The position numbers were made by a program, and so were the translations under genes. Positions 1 through 6,987 of a stretch of DNA of 64,000 bases are shown in pieces. The notes beneath the pieces are model-generated. The model did not search any database, was not told the origin of the DNA, and was given only the letters and a program-made list of their open reading frames with translations. This stretch comes from Streptomyces sp. NRRL F-2664 (GTDB taxonomy: Bacteria; Actinomycetota; Actinomycetes; Streptomycetales; Streptomycetaceae), in assembly GCF_000719345.1 (NCBI RefSeq), contig NZ_JOFX01000028.1, positions 21,875-85,874 on the forward strand. The letters are read 5' to 3'. How positions within the stretch are numbered: position 1 is the first letter of the stretch; every line of letters begins with the position of its first letter.

Positions 1-448
1 GCTCCAGCACCGGCCGCATCAGCTCGGTGCCCAGCCCCTCGCCCTGCCGACCCGGGGCCACCGCGATCATCAGCAGGTACTCGTGCTCCTCCGAGGTCGG
101 ATGCACGGCGCCGGTCAGCCGGCCGACCAGCTCGCACCGCTCGTTGTCCGGGTCGGCCACCGCCCGCATCCTGGCCGGGACCTCGTCCTCGCCCTCCGGC
201 TCACCTGCGGGGATACGCAGCCACAGGGCGGCCGCCGAACCGTCCCGTGCGTAGTCGATCCGGCCCTCGGCCAGCGCGACGTCCACGAAGACGCCCAGGA
301 ACCTCGCATGGACGGCGGCCCGGTGCTCGGGGTCGGGGAAGACCCAGCAGCTCACCGGGTCGGTACGGAAGGCCTCGTCGAGCAGCCGCGCCACCGCGTC
401 CCGGTCCGACTGATCCGCCCGGCGTATCTCCAGCGCCACTGGCCACAT
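1..448 (-). CDS. GNAT family N-acetyltransferase, C-terminus cut by window edge
   Basis: The reading frame starts at an ATG at 448 (MWPVALEIRRAD) and runs off the left edge with no stop, giving about 149 visible residues. Near the visible end, a hydrophobic strand followed by APGRQGEGLGTELM fits the acetyl-CoA pyrophosphate-binding motif (R/Q-x-x-G-x-G/A) of GNAT acetyltransferases. The family is usually 180-210 residues, so roughly the last 40-60 are missing. The substrate cannot be predicted. The gene is separated from the encapsulin operon, which reads the same way, by a strong hairpin. Confidence 0.8.
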   Translation of the reverse strand, partial: MWPVALEIRRADQSDRDAVARLLDEAFRTDPVSCWVFPDPEHRAAVHARFLGVFVDVALAEGRIDYARDGSAAALWLRIPAGEPEGEDEVPARMRAVADPDNERCELVGRLTGAVHPTSEEHEYLLMIAVAPGRQGEGLGTELMRPVLE

Positions 449-507
449 CCTTCGCTCACGTGTCAACAACCGTCAGCGATCCTAGAGTTGGCGCACCCCA
501 TGCGGTA

Positions 508-544
508 AGGCCCGTTCCGGCACCTGCGGTGCCGGAACGGGCCT
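508..544 (-). terminator. Intrinsic hairpin terminator after the encapsulin operon
   Basis: A perfect 16-bp inverted repeat (GGCCCGTTCCGGCACC, loop TGC, then its complement at 528-543), extended by one A-T pair. It lies just past the stop of the polyprenyl synthase gene and before the GNAT gene, so it probably ends the two-gene encapsulin transcript. Confidence 0.75.
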
Positions 545-585
545 CCCCCCCGTCGCGCGGTGGCGCCGAGGCGCCCGGCGGCCGG

Positions 586-1629
586 TCATCTCGTACGGCG
601 CGTCACGAATTCAGCCAGTGCCAGCAGCCCGCCTGCCGCCCCCAGGTCGGGCACGGCCCGGGCCAGCTGTTGGACGGCCCGGCCCATCCGGTCGGCGGCG
701 TGGGCCTGCGCCCAGTCGCGGCCGCCGGCGCGGTCCACCGCATCGGCCGCCCTGAGCGCGTCGTCGCCGGTCATGGGGCCGGCGTACAGGGCGGCCAGCT
801 CCTCGCCGGCCCGGGTGCCCGAGGTGAGGGCGGCCACCACCGGCAGTGACTTCTTGCGGGCGATCAGATCGGCCCCGGCGGCTTTGCCGGTGTGCCCCGG
901 ATCCCCCCAGATGCCGATCAGGTCGTCGATCAGCTGGAAGGCCAGGCCCGCCTCCCGGCCGAAGGCGTCCATGGCCTCGACCTCGTCCGGTCCGGCCCCG
1001 GCGTACAGGGCGCCCAGTGCGCAGGCGCAGCCGAGCAGTGCCCCCGTCTTGGCCGTGGCCATGGTCAGACACTCGTCGAGCGACACGTCCGGGCGCTGCT
1101 CGAAGGCGCAGTCGGCCTGCTGGCCGGCGCACAGCTCGATGATGCAGGCCGAGAGCCGGGCCGAGGCCGCCGCGGCGGCGGGGTGCGGGTCCTGCGCGAG
1201 CAGTCGCACGGCGAGCGCCATCATGGCGTCGCCCGTGCTGATCGCGTCCGGTGTCCCGAAGACCGTCCACGCGGTGGCGCGGCCGCGCCGGCGGACGTCC
1301 TTGTCGACGACGTCGTCGTGCAGCAGCGTGAAGTTGTGCGCCAGCTCCACCGCGACGGCGGCCGGCAGGGCGTCGGCGGCGGGGCCGCAGCCCGGGCCCT
1401 GGAGGGCCTGGGCCGCGGCCAGTACCAGGGCCGGCCGGATGGCCTTGCCGGGTCTGCCCTCGGCGGGGGTGCCGTCGGCGTGCTCCCAGCCGAAGTGGTA
1501 CATCGCCACGCGCCGCATCCCGCCGGGCAGGCTCTCGACGGTGCGGCGCAGCGCGGGGTCGACCGTTTCCCTCGTCCGTTCCAGCAGGGCCGCGGCCTCC
1601 TGGCCCTCGCCGGTCGCGACGGCGTTCAC
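586..1629 (-). CDS. Polyprenyl diphosphate synthase, predicted encapsulin cargo
   Basis: A 347-residue trans-isoprenyl diphosphate synthase. It would condense isopentenyl diphosphate onto allylic diphosphates. The first Asp-rich motif is LLHDDVVD (residues 102-109) and the second is QLIDDLIGIWGD (232-243); GKAIRP near residue 61 fits the IPP-binding GxxxRP region. The GTG at 1629 is 5 bp past the encapsulin stop, so the genes are translationally linked; no strong ribosome site is seen and the open frame continues upstream as a shadow of the encapsulin gene. Pairing of this enzyme family with a Family 2B encapsulin is a known cargo-shell arrangement. Chain length of the product is not predictable here. 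No long disordered N-terminal targeting segment is visible, only about 30 residues before the fold. Confidence 0.9.
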   Translation of the reverse strand: MNAVATGEGQEAAALLERTRETVDPALRRTVESLPGGMRRVAMYHFGWEHADGTPAEGRPGKAIRPALVLAAAQALQGPGCGPAADALPAAVAVELAHNFTLLHDDVVDKDVRRRGRATAWTVFGTPDAISTGDAMMALAVRLLAQDPHPAAAAASARLSACIIELCAGQQADCAFEQRPDVSLDECLTMATAKTGALLGCACALGALYAGAGPDEVEAMDAFGREAGLAFQLIDDLIGIWGDPGHTGKAAGADLIARKKSLPVVAALTSGTRAGEELAALYAGPMTGDDALRAADAVDRAGGRDWAQAHAADRMGRAVQQLARAVPDLGAAGGLLALAEFVTRRTR

Positions 1630-1634
1630 CGCGC

Positions 1635-3041
1635 TCAGCGCCAGCGGCCGATCTCGACGTTCTCCAGGACGCCGATCGCGTCCGGCACCAGTACGGCGGC
1701 GGAGAAGTAGGCGGTGACCAGGTACGAGATGATCGCCTGCTCGCTGATGCCCATGAAGCGGACGGACAGGCTCGGCTCGATCTCGTCCGGGATGCCGGAC
1801 TGGTGCAGGCCGATCACGCCCTGCTCCTCCTCGCCGGTGCGCATGCACAGGATGGAGGTGGTGCGGGCGTCGCTGATGGGGATCTTGTTGCTGGGGAAGA
1901 TCGGAACTCCGCGCCAGGTCATCACCCGGGTGCCGTCGACGTCCACCGTTCCCGGGTGGATCCCGCGCTTGTTGCACTCGCGGCCGAAGGCGGCGATGGC
2001 CTTGGGGTGCGCCAGGAACAGCTTGGAGCCGCGCCGCATGCTGAGCAGCTGGTCCATGTCGTCGGGGCTCGGTCCGCCGTCGTGCGGCTGGATGCGCTGG
2101 TCGTAGTCGGTGTTGTGGAGCAGGCCGAAGTCGCGGTTGCTGAGCATCTCGTGCTCCTGGCGCTCGCGCAGCGCCTCGACCGTGAGCCGCAGCTGCTGCT
2201 CGGTCTGGTTCATCGGATGGTTGTAGAGGTCGGCGACGCGGGTGTGGACGCGCAGGACCGTCTGGGCGATGGAGAGCTCGTACTCGCGGGGGCGGGCCTC
2301 GTAGTCGACGAAGGTGCCGGGCAGGACGGCCTCGCCCTCGTGGCCGGCCGAGAGGTCGATCTCCGCCTCGCCGTACTTGTTGGTGCGCCGGTCGGGCTGG
2401 GAGCGCACGCGGTCCAGGTGCTCGCGCAGGGAGGGGACCCGGTCGGCCAGCAGCTGGAAGTCCTGCCGGGACAGGACGAGCGCGGTACCGGGGGTGGCGG
2501 CGCGGGCGGTGTACTCCCAAATCGATTCTTCATCGGCGAGCGCGTCCTCGCCGAAATAGGCGCCGTCGGCGACGGTCCGCAGGACGGCGTCGTCCCCGTA
2601 GGGGCCCGGGCCGATCTGGTCGACGCGGCCGTGCGCGAGCAGGAAGACCTCGTCGGAGGGGCTGCCGAAGGAGGTCAGCTCCTGGCCGGCCTCGAAGTCG
2701 ATCTGCCGGCAGCGCTGGGCGAGTTCGCCGAGGACGTCGAGGTCCTCGTAGTCGCGCAGCAGCGGGAGTTCGCCGAGCTCGGCCGGGATCACCTGGACCT
2801 GGGTGCCGGTCTTGACGAACTCCACGACCCCGTTGCCGACGGAGTAGCTGAGCCGCCGGTTCACCCGGTACGTGCCGCCCTGCACCGACACCCACGGCAG
2901 CATCTTCAGCAGCCACCGCGAAGTGATCTCCTGCATCTGCGGCGCGGACTTGGTCGTGCTTGCCAAGTTCCGTGCGGCCGCCGTCCCCAGACTGCGCTGC
3001 GGTGCCTGGGCCTCGGACTCGGAACCTGCCTGGACCGACAT
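1635..3041 (-). CDS. Family 2B encapsulin shell protein with inserted cNMP-binding domain
   Basis: A 468-residue protein. The N-terminal arm (1-50) and the region after about 215 (with [20 protein letters not shown] and [18 protein letters not shown]) match the HK97-type major capsid fold of Family 2 encapsulins as I know it. Residues about 95-205 form a cyclic-nucleotide-binding domain: GRVDQIGPG, then [21 protein letters not shown] in place of the phosphate-binding cassette FGE...RxA. This insertion defines Family 2B. The protein should self-assemble into a shell around the product of the adjacent polyprenyl synthase gene. Start ATG 3041 is preceded by GAAAGGGAAAGAC. It lies divergent to nsrR across 234 bp. 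Many databases label such proteins only as cyclic nucleotide-binding protein. Whether the domain binds cAMP is unknown. Confidence 0.93.
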   Translation of the reverse strand: MSVQAGSESEAQAPQRSLGTAAARNLASTTKSAPQMQEITSRWLLKMLPWVSVQGGTYRVNRRLSYSVGNGVVEFVKTGTQVQVIPAELGELPLLRDYEDLDVLGELAQRCRQIDFEAGQELTSFGSPSDEVFLLAHGRVDQIGPGPYGDDAVLRTVADGAYFGEDALADEESIWEYTARAATPGTALVLSRQDFQLLADRVPSLREHLDRVRSQPDRRTNKYGEAEIDLSAGHEGEAVLPGTFVDYEARPREYELSIAQTVLRVHTRVADLYNHPMNQTEQQLRLTVEALRERQEHEMLSNRDFGLLHNTDYDQRIQPHDGGPSPDDMDQLLSMRRGSKLFLAHPKAIAAFGRECNKRGIHPGTVDVDGTRVMTWRGVPIFPSNKIPISDARTTSILCMRTGEEEQGVIGLHQSGIPDEIEPSLSVRFMGISEQAIISYLVTAYFSAAVLVPDAIGVLENVEIGRWR

Positions 3042-3237
3042 GTCTTTCCCTTTCGATCACTCCATGGGTCTGCGGAGGCAGCCTTTCAGCACGCAACGTG
3101 GTCGAACCATTACACAAAAGGGTGGGACTACTCCGTCCGGGACGGGGCACCCTCTCGGATCGAACTCCCCGCAACGGGCCGCGAGAGGCACGCGCCACCG
3201 ATCGTTTTCGGCCAAGAAGTGGATATGCGTGGGCTCG

Positions 3238-3260
3238 AATTTGCATCCAAGATGCAACTT
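3238..3260. promoter_or_regulatory. Candidate NsrR operator upstream of nsrR
   Basis: An imperfect 11-1-11 palindrome centred at 3249, with core TTGCATCCAAGATGCAA; 9 of 11 arm positions pair. It lies 15 bp before the nsrR ATG, and the same GCATC-N3-GATGC core recurs before hmpA. This fits autoregulation and the known 11-1-11 operators of Streptomyces NsrR. It is also the closest recognisable operator to the divergent encapsulin gene, about 200 bp away. Confidence 0.75.
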
Positions 3261-3275
3261 TCCTACGGTGGCCCC

Positions 3276-3731
3276 ATGCGGCTGACGCGATTCACCGACC
3301 TGGCCCTGCGCACCCTGATGCGCCTGGCCGTCGAGCAGGCGGACCTGCCGACCACGCGGGACGTGGCGGCGACGATGGAGGTCCCCTACACCCACACGGC
3401 CAAAGTGGTCGCCAGGCTGCAACACCTCGGCCTCGTCGAGGCGCGGCGCGGCCGCGGCGGCGGGCTCACGCTGACCGCCGCCGGACGGGCCGCATCGGTG
3501 GGCGCGGTGGTACGCGAACTGGAGGGCGCCGGCGACGTCGTGGACTGCGACGGCACCGCACCCTGCCCGCTGCGGGGCGCCTGCGTCCTGCGCGGGGCGT
3601 TGCGCCGTGCCCAGGAGGCGTTCTTCGCCGCCCTGGACCCGCTCACGGTGAACGACCTGGTGGCAGCCCCGACGGGCCCGCTCCTGCTGGGCCTTTCGAG
3701 CCGGGCGGCAAGGGGGGCCGAAGGTCCCTGA
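3276..3731 (+). CDS. nsrR: NsrR, Rrf2-family nitric oxide-sensing repressor
   Basis: A 151-residue Rrf2 regulator with an N-terminal winged helix (MRLTRFTDLALRTLMRLAV; helix-turn-helix about 25-60). Three cysteines, C91, C97 and C103 (C-x5-C-x5-C), are spaced exactly as the iron-sulfur cluster ligands of NsrR. Nitric oxide attack on the cluster would release the repressor. The next gene on the same strand is the flavohaemoglobin hmpA, the classic NsrR target, and both promoters carry matching palindromes. Start ATG 3276 gives the normal family length. Confidence 0.92.
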   Translation: MRLTRFTDLALRTLMRLAVEQADLPTTRDVAATMEVPYTHTAKVVARLQHLGLVEARRGRGGGLTLTAAGRAASVGAVVRELEGAGDVVDCDGTAPCPLRGACVLRGALRRAQEAFFAALDPLTVNDLVAAPTGPLLLGLSSRAARGAEGP

Positions 3732-3806
3732 CCCCAGGGCCGAATGGCCGGTTATCACTACCCGTCGAGCCCCATAACCTCACCTCCGACGGGAGTTCGA
3801 ACGCAA

Positions 3807-3824
3807 GTCCGCATCCCTGCGGAC
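3807..3824. terminator. Short hairpin between nsrR and hmpA
   Basis: GTCCGCA, loop TCCC, TGCGGAC: a perfect 7-bp stem with a 4-base loop. It may weakly terminate nsrR transcription before the hmpA promoter. There is no T-run, so this is tentative. Confidence 0.3.
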
Positions 3825-3837
3825 CCCTGCGAGCAAA

Positions 3838-3860
3838 AATACGCATCTACGATGCCAATT
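3838..3860. promoter_or_regulatory. Candidate NsrR operator upstream of hmpA
   Basis: A second 11-1-11 palindrome centred at 3849, core ACGCATCTACGATGCCAA; 8 of 11 arm positions pair. It shares GCATC-N3-GATGC with the site before nsrR and lies 31 bp upstream of the hmpA ATG, where bound repressor would block RNA polymerase. Confidence 0.75.
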
Positions 3861-3891
3861 ATTGGCCCCGTTCCACCACGCGAGGAGTCCC

Positions 3892-5088
3892 ATGCTGTCC
3901 GAACAGTCGACCGCGACCGTCCGAGCCACCCTGCCCGTCGTGGGGGCGGCCATCGGCGACATCACGGACCTCTTCTACGCGAAGCTCTTCGATGCCCACC
4001 CGGAGCTGCTGCGGGACCTCTTCAACCGGGGCAACCAGAACGCCGGCCTGCAGAAGCAGGCGCTCGCCGGCTCCATCGCGGCCTTCGCGACCCACCTCGT
4101 CGACCACCCGGAGACCCGCCCCGACGTGATGCTCGGCCGCATCGCGCACAAGCACGCCAGCCTCGGCGTCACCCGCGAGCAGTACGCCGTCGTCCACCGG
4201 TACCTCTTCGCGGCGATCGCCGAGATCCTCGGCGAGGCCGTCACCCCCGAGGTCGCCCGGGCCTGGGACGAGGTCTACTGGCTGATGGCGAACGCCCTCG
4301 CCGCCATCGAGGAGCGCCTCTACGCCGGACACCGGATCGCCGCCGGTGACGTGTGGCGCGACTGGACCGTCACCGGCCGGTCGGAGGAGACCGCCGACTG
4401 CACCACCTTCCGCATCGCCCCGGCGGACGGCGCCCCCGCACCCGCCCACCGGCCCGGCCAGTACGTCTCCGTCCAGGTCGAACTGCCGGACGGGGCCCGC
4501 CAGATCCGCCAGTACAGCCTCTCCGGCGCACCCGGCTCCACGGTCCGCGCGATCACCGTCAAACGGATTCACGGCCCGGCCGCCTCGGGTCCCGACGGCG
4601 AGGTCTCCCACCACCTGCACGCGCACGTCCGGCCCGGCGACACGCTGCGGGTCTCCGCGCCGTACGGCGACCTCGTCCTGGACGACTCCGTCGGCCCGGT
4701 CCTGCTCGCCTCGGCTGGCATCGGCTGCACGCCGATGCTCTCGATGCTGGAGCACCTGGCCGAGACCGGGCACACCGCCCCGGTGACGGTCCTGCACGCC
4801 GACCGCTCCCCCGCGGACCACCCGCTGCGGGCCGACCACCGCGCCCTGACCCACAAGCTCGCCGACGCCTCGGCCCGCTTCTGGTACGAGGAGGATGCGG
4901 AGCCGGGCGACGGCACGGGCCTGATGGACCTGTCCGAGATCGCCGTCGCCCCGGGCACCCGGGCCTACCTGTGCGGGCCGCTGCCCTTCATGCGGTCCGT
5001 GCGCGGGCAGCTGCTCGCGAAGGGCGTGCCGGCCGCCGACATCCACTACGAGGTGTTCGGCCCCGACCTGTGGCTCGCTTCCGCATGA
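3892..5088 (+). CDS. hmpA: Flavohaemoglobin, nitric oxide dioxygenase
   Basis: A 398-residue cytoplasmic enzyme that oxidises NO to nitrate using O2 and NAD(P)H. The globin domain (1-140) has the distal Tyr29 (DLFYAKLF) and proximal His88 (HKHASLGV). The FAD domain carries RQYSLS and the NAD(P) domain carries GIGCTPMLSML and, near the end, YEVFGPD. ATG 3892 is preceded by GAGGAG at 3882. An upstream in-frame ATG at 3862 overlaps the operator region and is less likely. Its position after nsrR and its palindromic operator indicate NO-inducible expression. Confidence 0.95.
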   Translation: MLSEQSTATVRATLPVVGAAIGDITDLFYAKLFDAHPELLRDLFNRGNQNAGLQKQALAGSIAAFATHLVDHPETRPDVMLGRIAHKHASLGVTREQYAVVHRYLFAAIAEILGEAVTPEVARAWDEVYWLMANALAAIEERLYAGHRIAAGDVWRDWTVTGRSEETADCTTFRIAPADGAPAPAHRPGQYVSVQVELPDGARQIRQYSLSGAPGSTVRAITVKRIHGPAASGPDGEVSHHLHAHVRPGDTLRVSAPYGDLVLDDSVGPVLLASAGIGCTPMLSMLEHLAETGHTAPVTVLHADRSPADHPLRADHRALTHKLADASARFWYEEDAEPGDGTGLMDLSEIAVAPGTRAYLCGPLPFMRSVRGQLLAKGVPAADIHYEVFGPDLWLASA

Positions 5089-5216
5089 GCCGTGTCCGGA
5101 TCGGCTCGCTCACCGTACGAACACACTAGCCGCGGAAGGTCCGCCTCCACTACACCGTAGCGTGATGGGGTGGGTACACAGGGTGTCCGCCCCGCACCGC
5201 AACGAAGGAGGCGGCC

Positions 5217-5807
5217 ATGGCCGCACCCATGTCCGCGGACCGGTTCATCAACGCACTGAGGAACGAAGGCGTGACCGTCGTCGAGGTCGGCGCCTGGCGC
5301 ACCCACAACCGCAACCACAAGGGCCCCTGGGGCCCTGTGCACGGGGTGATGATCCACCACACCGTCACGCGGGGCACCGCGTACAGCGTCGATCTCTGCC
5401 GCGACGGCCACAGCGCCCTCCCGGGACCGCTCTGCCACGGCGTGATCGCCAAGGACGGCCGTGTCCACCTGGTCGGCTACGGCCGCGCCAACCACGCCGG
5501 CCTCGGCGACCCGGACGTCCTGGCGGCGGTGATCGCGGAACGCCGGCTCCCCCCGGACAACGAGGCGACCACCGACGGCAACCGCCACTTCTACGGCTTC
5601 GAGTGCGTGAACCTCGGCGACGGCGCGGACCCCTGGCCCCCGGCACAGATCGACGCCATAGCCCGCACGGCGGCGGCCCTGTGCCGCGTCCACCGCTGGA
5701 CGGCCCGCTCGGTCATCGGCCACCGAGAATGGCAGCCGGGCAAGGTCGACCCCCGCGGCTTCACGATGGGCTCCCTCCGCGACCGCATCGCGGAACGGCT
5801 GAAGTAA
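5217..5807 (+). CDS. N-acetylmuramoyl-L-alanine amidase (Amidase_2/PGRP fold)
   Basis: A 196-residue protein made almost entirely of one Amidase_2 domain, which cleaves the bond between MurNAc and L-Ala in peptidoglycan. Zinc-ligand candidates are the first His of MIHHTV, the His of ANHAGLG, and IGHREWQPGKVDP at the C-terminal end, where the final ligand is normally Cys or Asp-supported. GAAGGAGG precedes ATG 5217. There is no signal peptide or transmembrane segment, so either it acts inside the cell or leaves by a route not visible here, as for phage endolysins. No phage genes surround it. Confidence 0.88.
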   Translation: MAAPMSADRFINALRNEGVTVVEVGAWRTHNRNHKGPWGPVHGVMIHHTVTRGTAYSVDLCRDGHSALPGPLCHGVIAKDGRVHLVGYGRANHAGLGDPDVLAAVIAERRLPPDNEATTDGNRHFYGFECVNLGDGADPWPPAQIDAIARTAAALCRVHRWTARSVIGHREWQPGKVDPRGFTMGSLRDRIAERLK

Positions 5808-5814
5808 CCACCGG

Positions 5815-5851
5815 GGCCCGGCACCGGGAGCACCCCTCCCGGTGCCGGGCC
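5815..5851 (+). terminator. Hairpin terminator after the amidase gene
   Basis: A perfect 16-bp stem (GGCCCGGCACCGGGAG, loop CACCC) starting 8 bp after the amidase stop. The next 200 bp up to 6055 hold no supported gene. Confidence 0.75.
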
Positions 5852-6055
5852 GACCGGTCGAACTCCGGGTCCGGCTGACTGCTCCCTGCGCACCTGGCGG
5901 TCCCTCCGCCGCACGGTGATCGCCTCCCTCTGCCCCGAGGGCCCCCAGGCCTGCGCCGTCCCGTGGATGGCCCTCTGACCGTCCGGCGCGGGTTTCAGCG
6001 GTCACGCCCGCGTCAGCCGCGGCGCGTGGGACGGAAGCGCCCTCACAATGGACGG

Positions 6056-6964
6056 GTGAACCGCCCCGCGAACCGTGACGTGCTCCTGCAGCCGCGTCCG
6101 CCGTCCCCGTTGCAGGAGGTCCGTGACGAGCGGTTCGAGCGGCACGGGGTGCGGCTGCTGCTGAAGCGGGACGACCTGGTGCATCCGGAGCTGCCCGGCA
6201 ACAAGTGGCGCAAGCTCGCGCCGAACCTGCGGGCCGCCCTGGAAGCGGGACACGAGCGGCTGGTCACCTTCGGCGGGGCGTACTCGAACCACCTTCGGGC
6301 CACCGCGGCCGCCGGGCGGCTGCTGGGCATCGGGACGATCGGCATCGTCCGCGGCGACGAGCTGGCCGGCCGGCCGCTCAACGACTCCCTCGCCCGGTGC
6401 GCGGCGGACGGCATGCGGCTGCACTTCGTCTCCCGCTCCCGCTACCGGTCCAAGGCCGACCCGCAGGCGCTCCCCCTGCTGCTGGAGGAGGCGGGCGCGG
6501 CCGGCGCGTACGTGGTCCCCGAGGGCGGCAGCAACGCCCTCGCCCTGGCGGGCTGCGCGGATCTGGGCCGCGAGCTCCGCGGCGTCACCGACGTGGCGGC
6601 GGTGGCCTGCGGCACCGGCGGCACCCTGGCGGGCCTGGCCGCCGGCCTGGCAGCCGGGCAGCGGGCGCTGGGCGTCCCCGTCCTGGCCGGCGGCTTCCTG
6701 TCGGCGGAGATACGTTCCCTCCAGACCGAGGCGTACGGCGGCCCGGTCGGCGACTGGGCTCTTGCCGAGGACTTCCACCACGGCGGCTACGCCCGCGTCC
6801 CGGCCGCCCTGGAGGTTTTCGCCGCCGACTTCGCCGCCCGCCACGGCTTCCCGGTGGAACGGATCTACGTGGCCAAACTCCTCTGGGCCCTGACCACCCT
6901 CACCGGGACCGGCACCTTCCCGCCCGGCACCACCCTCACCGCAGTCATCACCGGCCGCCCGTAG
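6056..6964 (+). CDS. PLP-dependent D-cysteine desulfhydrase / ACC deaminase family enzyme
   Basis: A 302-residue fold-type II PLP enzyme. LPGNKWRKL holds the likely Schiff-base lysine, GGAYSNHLRA the substrate-carboxylate loop, and GTGGTLAGLA the glycine-rich phosphate site. Family members deaminate 1-aminocyclopropane-1-carboxylate or release H2S from D-cysteine; the sequence alone does not decide between these. Start is uncertain: GTG 6056 gives the family-like length, while ATG 5963 would add 31 Arg/Pro-rich residues unlike the family. It converges on the antiporter gene with a 23-bp gap. Confidence 0.85.
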   Translation: MNRPANRDVLLQPRPPSPLQEVRDERFERHGVRLLLKRDDLVHPELPGNKWRKLAPNLRAALEAGHERLVTFGGAYSNHLRATAAAGRLLGIGTIGIVRGDELAGRPLNDSLARCAADGMRLHFVSRSRYRSKADPQALPLLLEEAGAAGAYVVPEGGSNALALAGCADLGRELRGVTDVAAVACGTGGTLAGLAAGLAAGQRALGVPVLAGGFLSAEIRSLQTEAYGGPVGDWALAEDFHHGGYARVPAALEVFAADFAARHGFPVERIYVAKLLWALTTLTGTGTFPPGTTLTAVITGRP

Positions 6965-6987
6965 CGAGAGCCGCAGAGGACGTGCCG

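Noticed and set aside
586..2520. A continuous 644-codon frame that could be read as an encapsulin-overlapping fusion to the polyprenyl synthase.
   Set aside because: The part upstream of 1629 is an Arg/Pro/Gly-rich shadow of the encapsulin gene with no domain; the encapsulin frame is clearly the coding one there.
1803..3731. A 642-codon plus-strand frame ending with NsrR.
   Set aside because: Only the last 151 codons form a protein family; the rest is antisense to the encapsulin gene.
1..5200. A terpene cyclase (2-methylisoborneol synthase type) as alternative encapsulin cargo.
   Set aside because: No gene with terpene-cyclase motifs is present near the encapsulin; the polyprenyl synthase is the only adjacent candidate.
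5852..6055. A possible short gene fragment between the amidase terminator and the PLP enzyme.
   Set aside because: The frames are short and Arg/Pro-rich with no start supported by a ribosome site.
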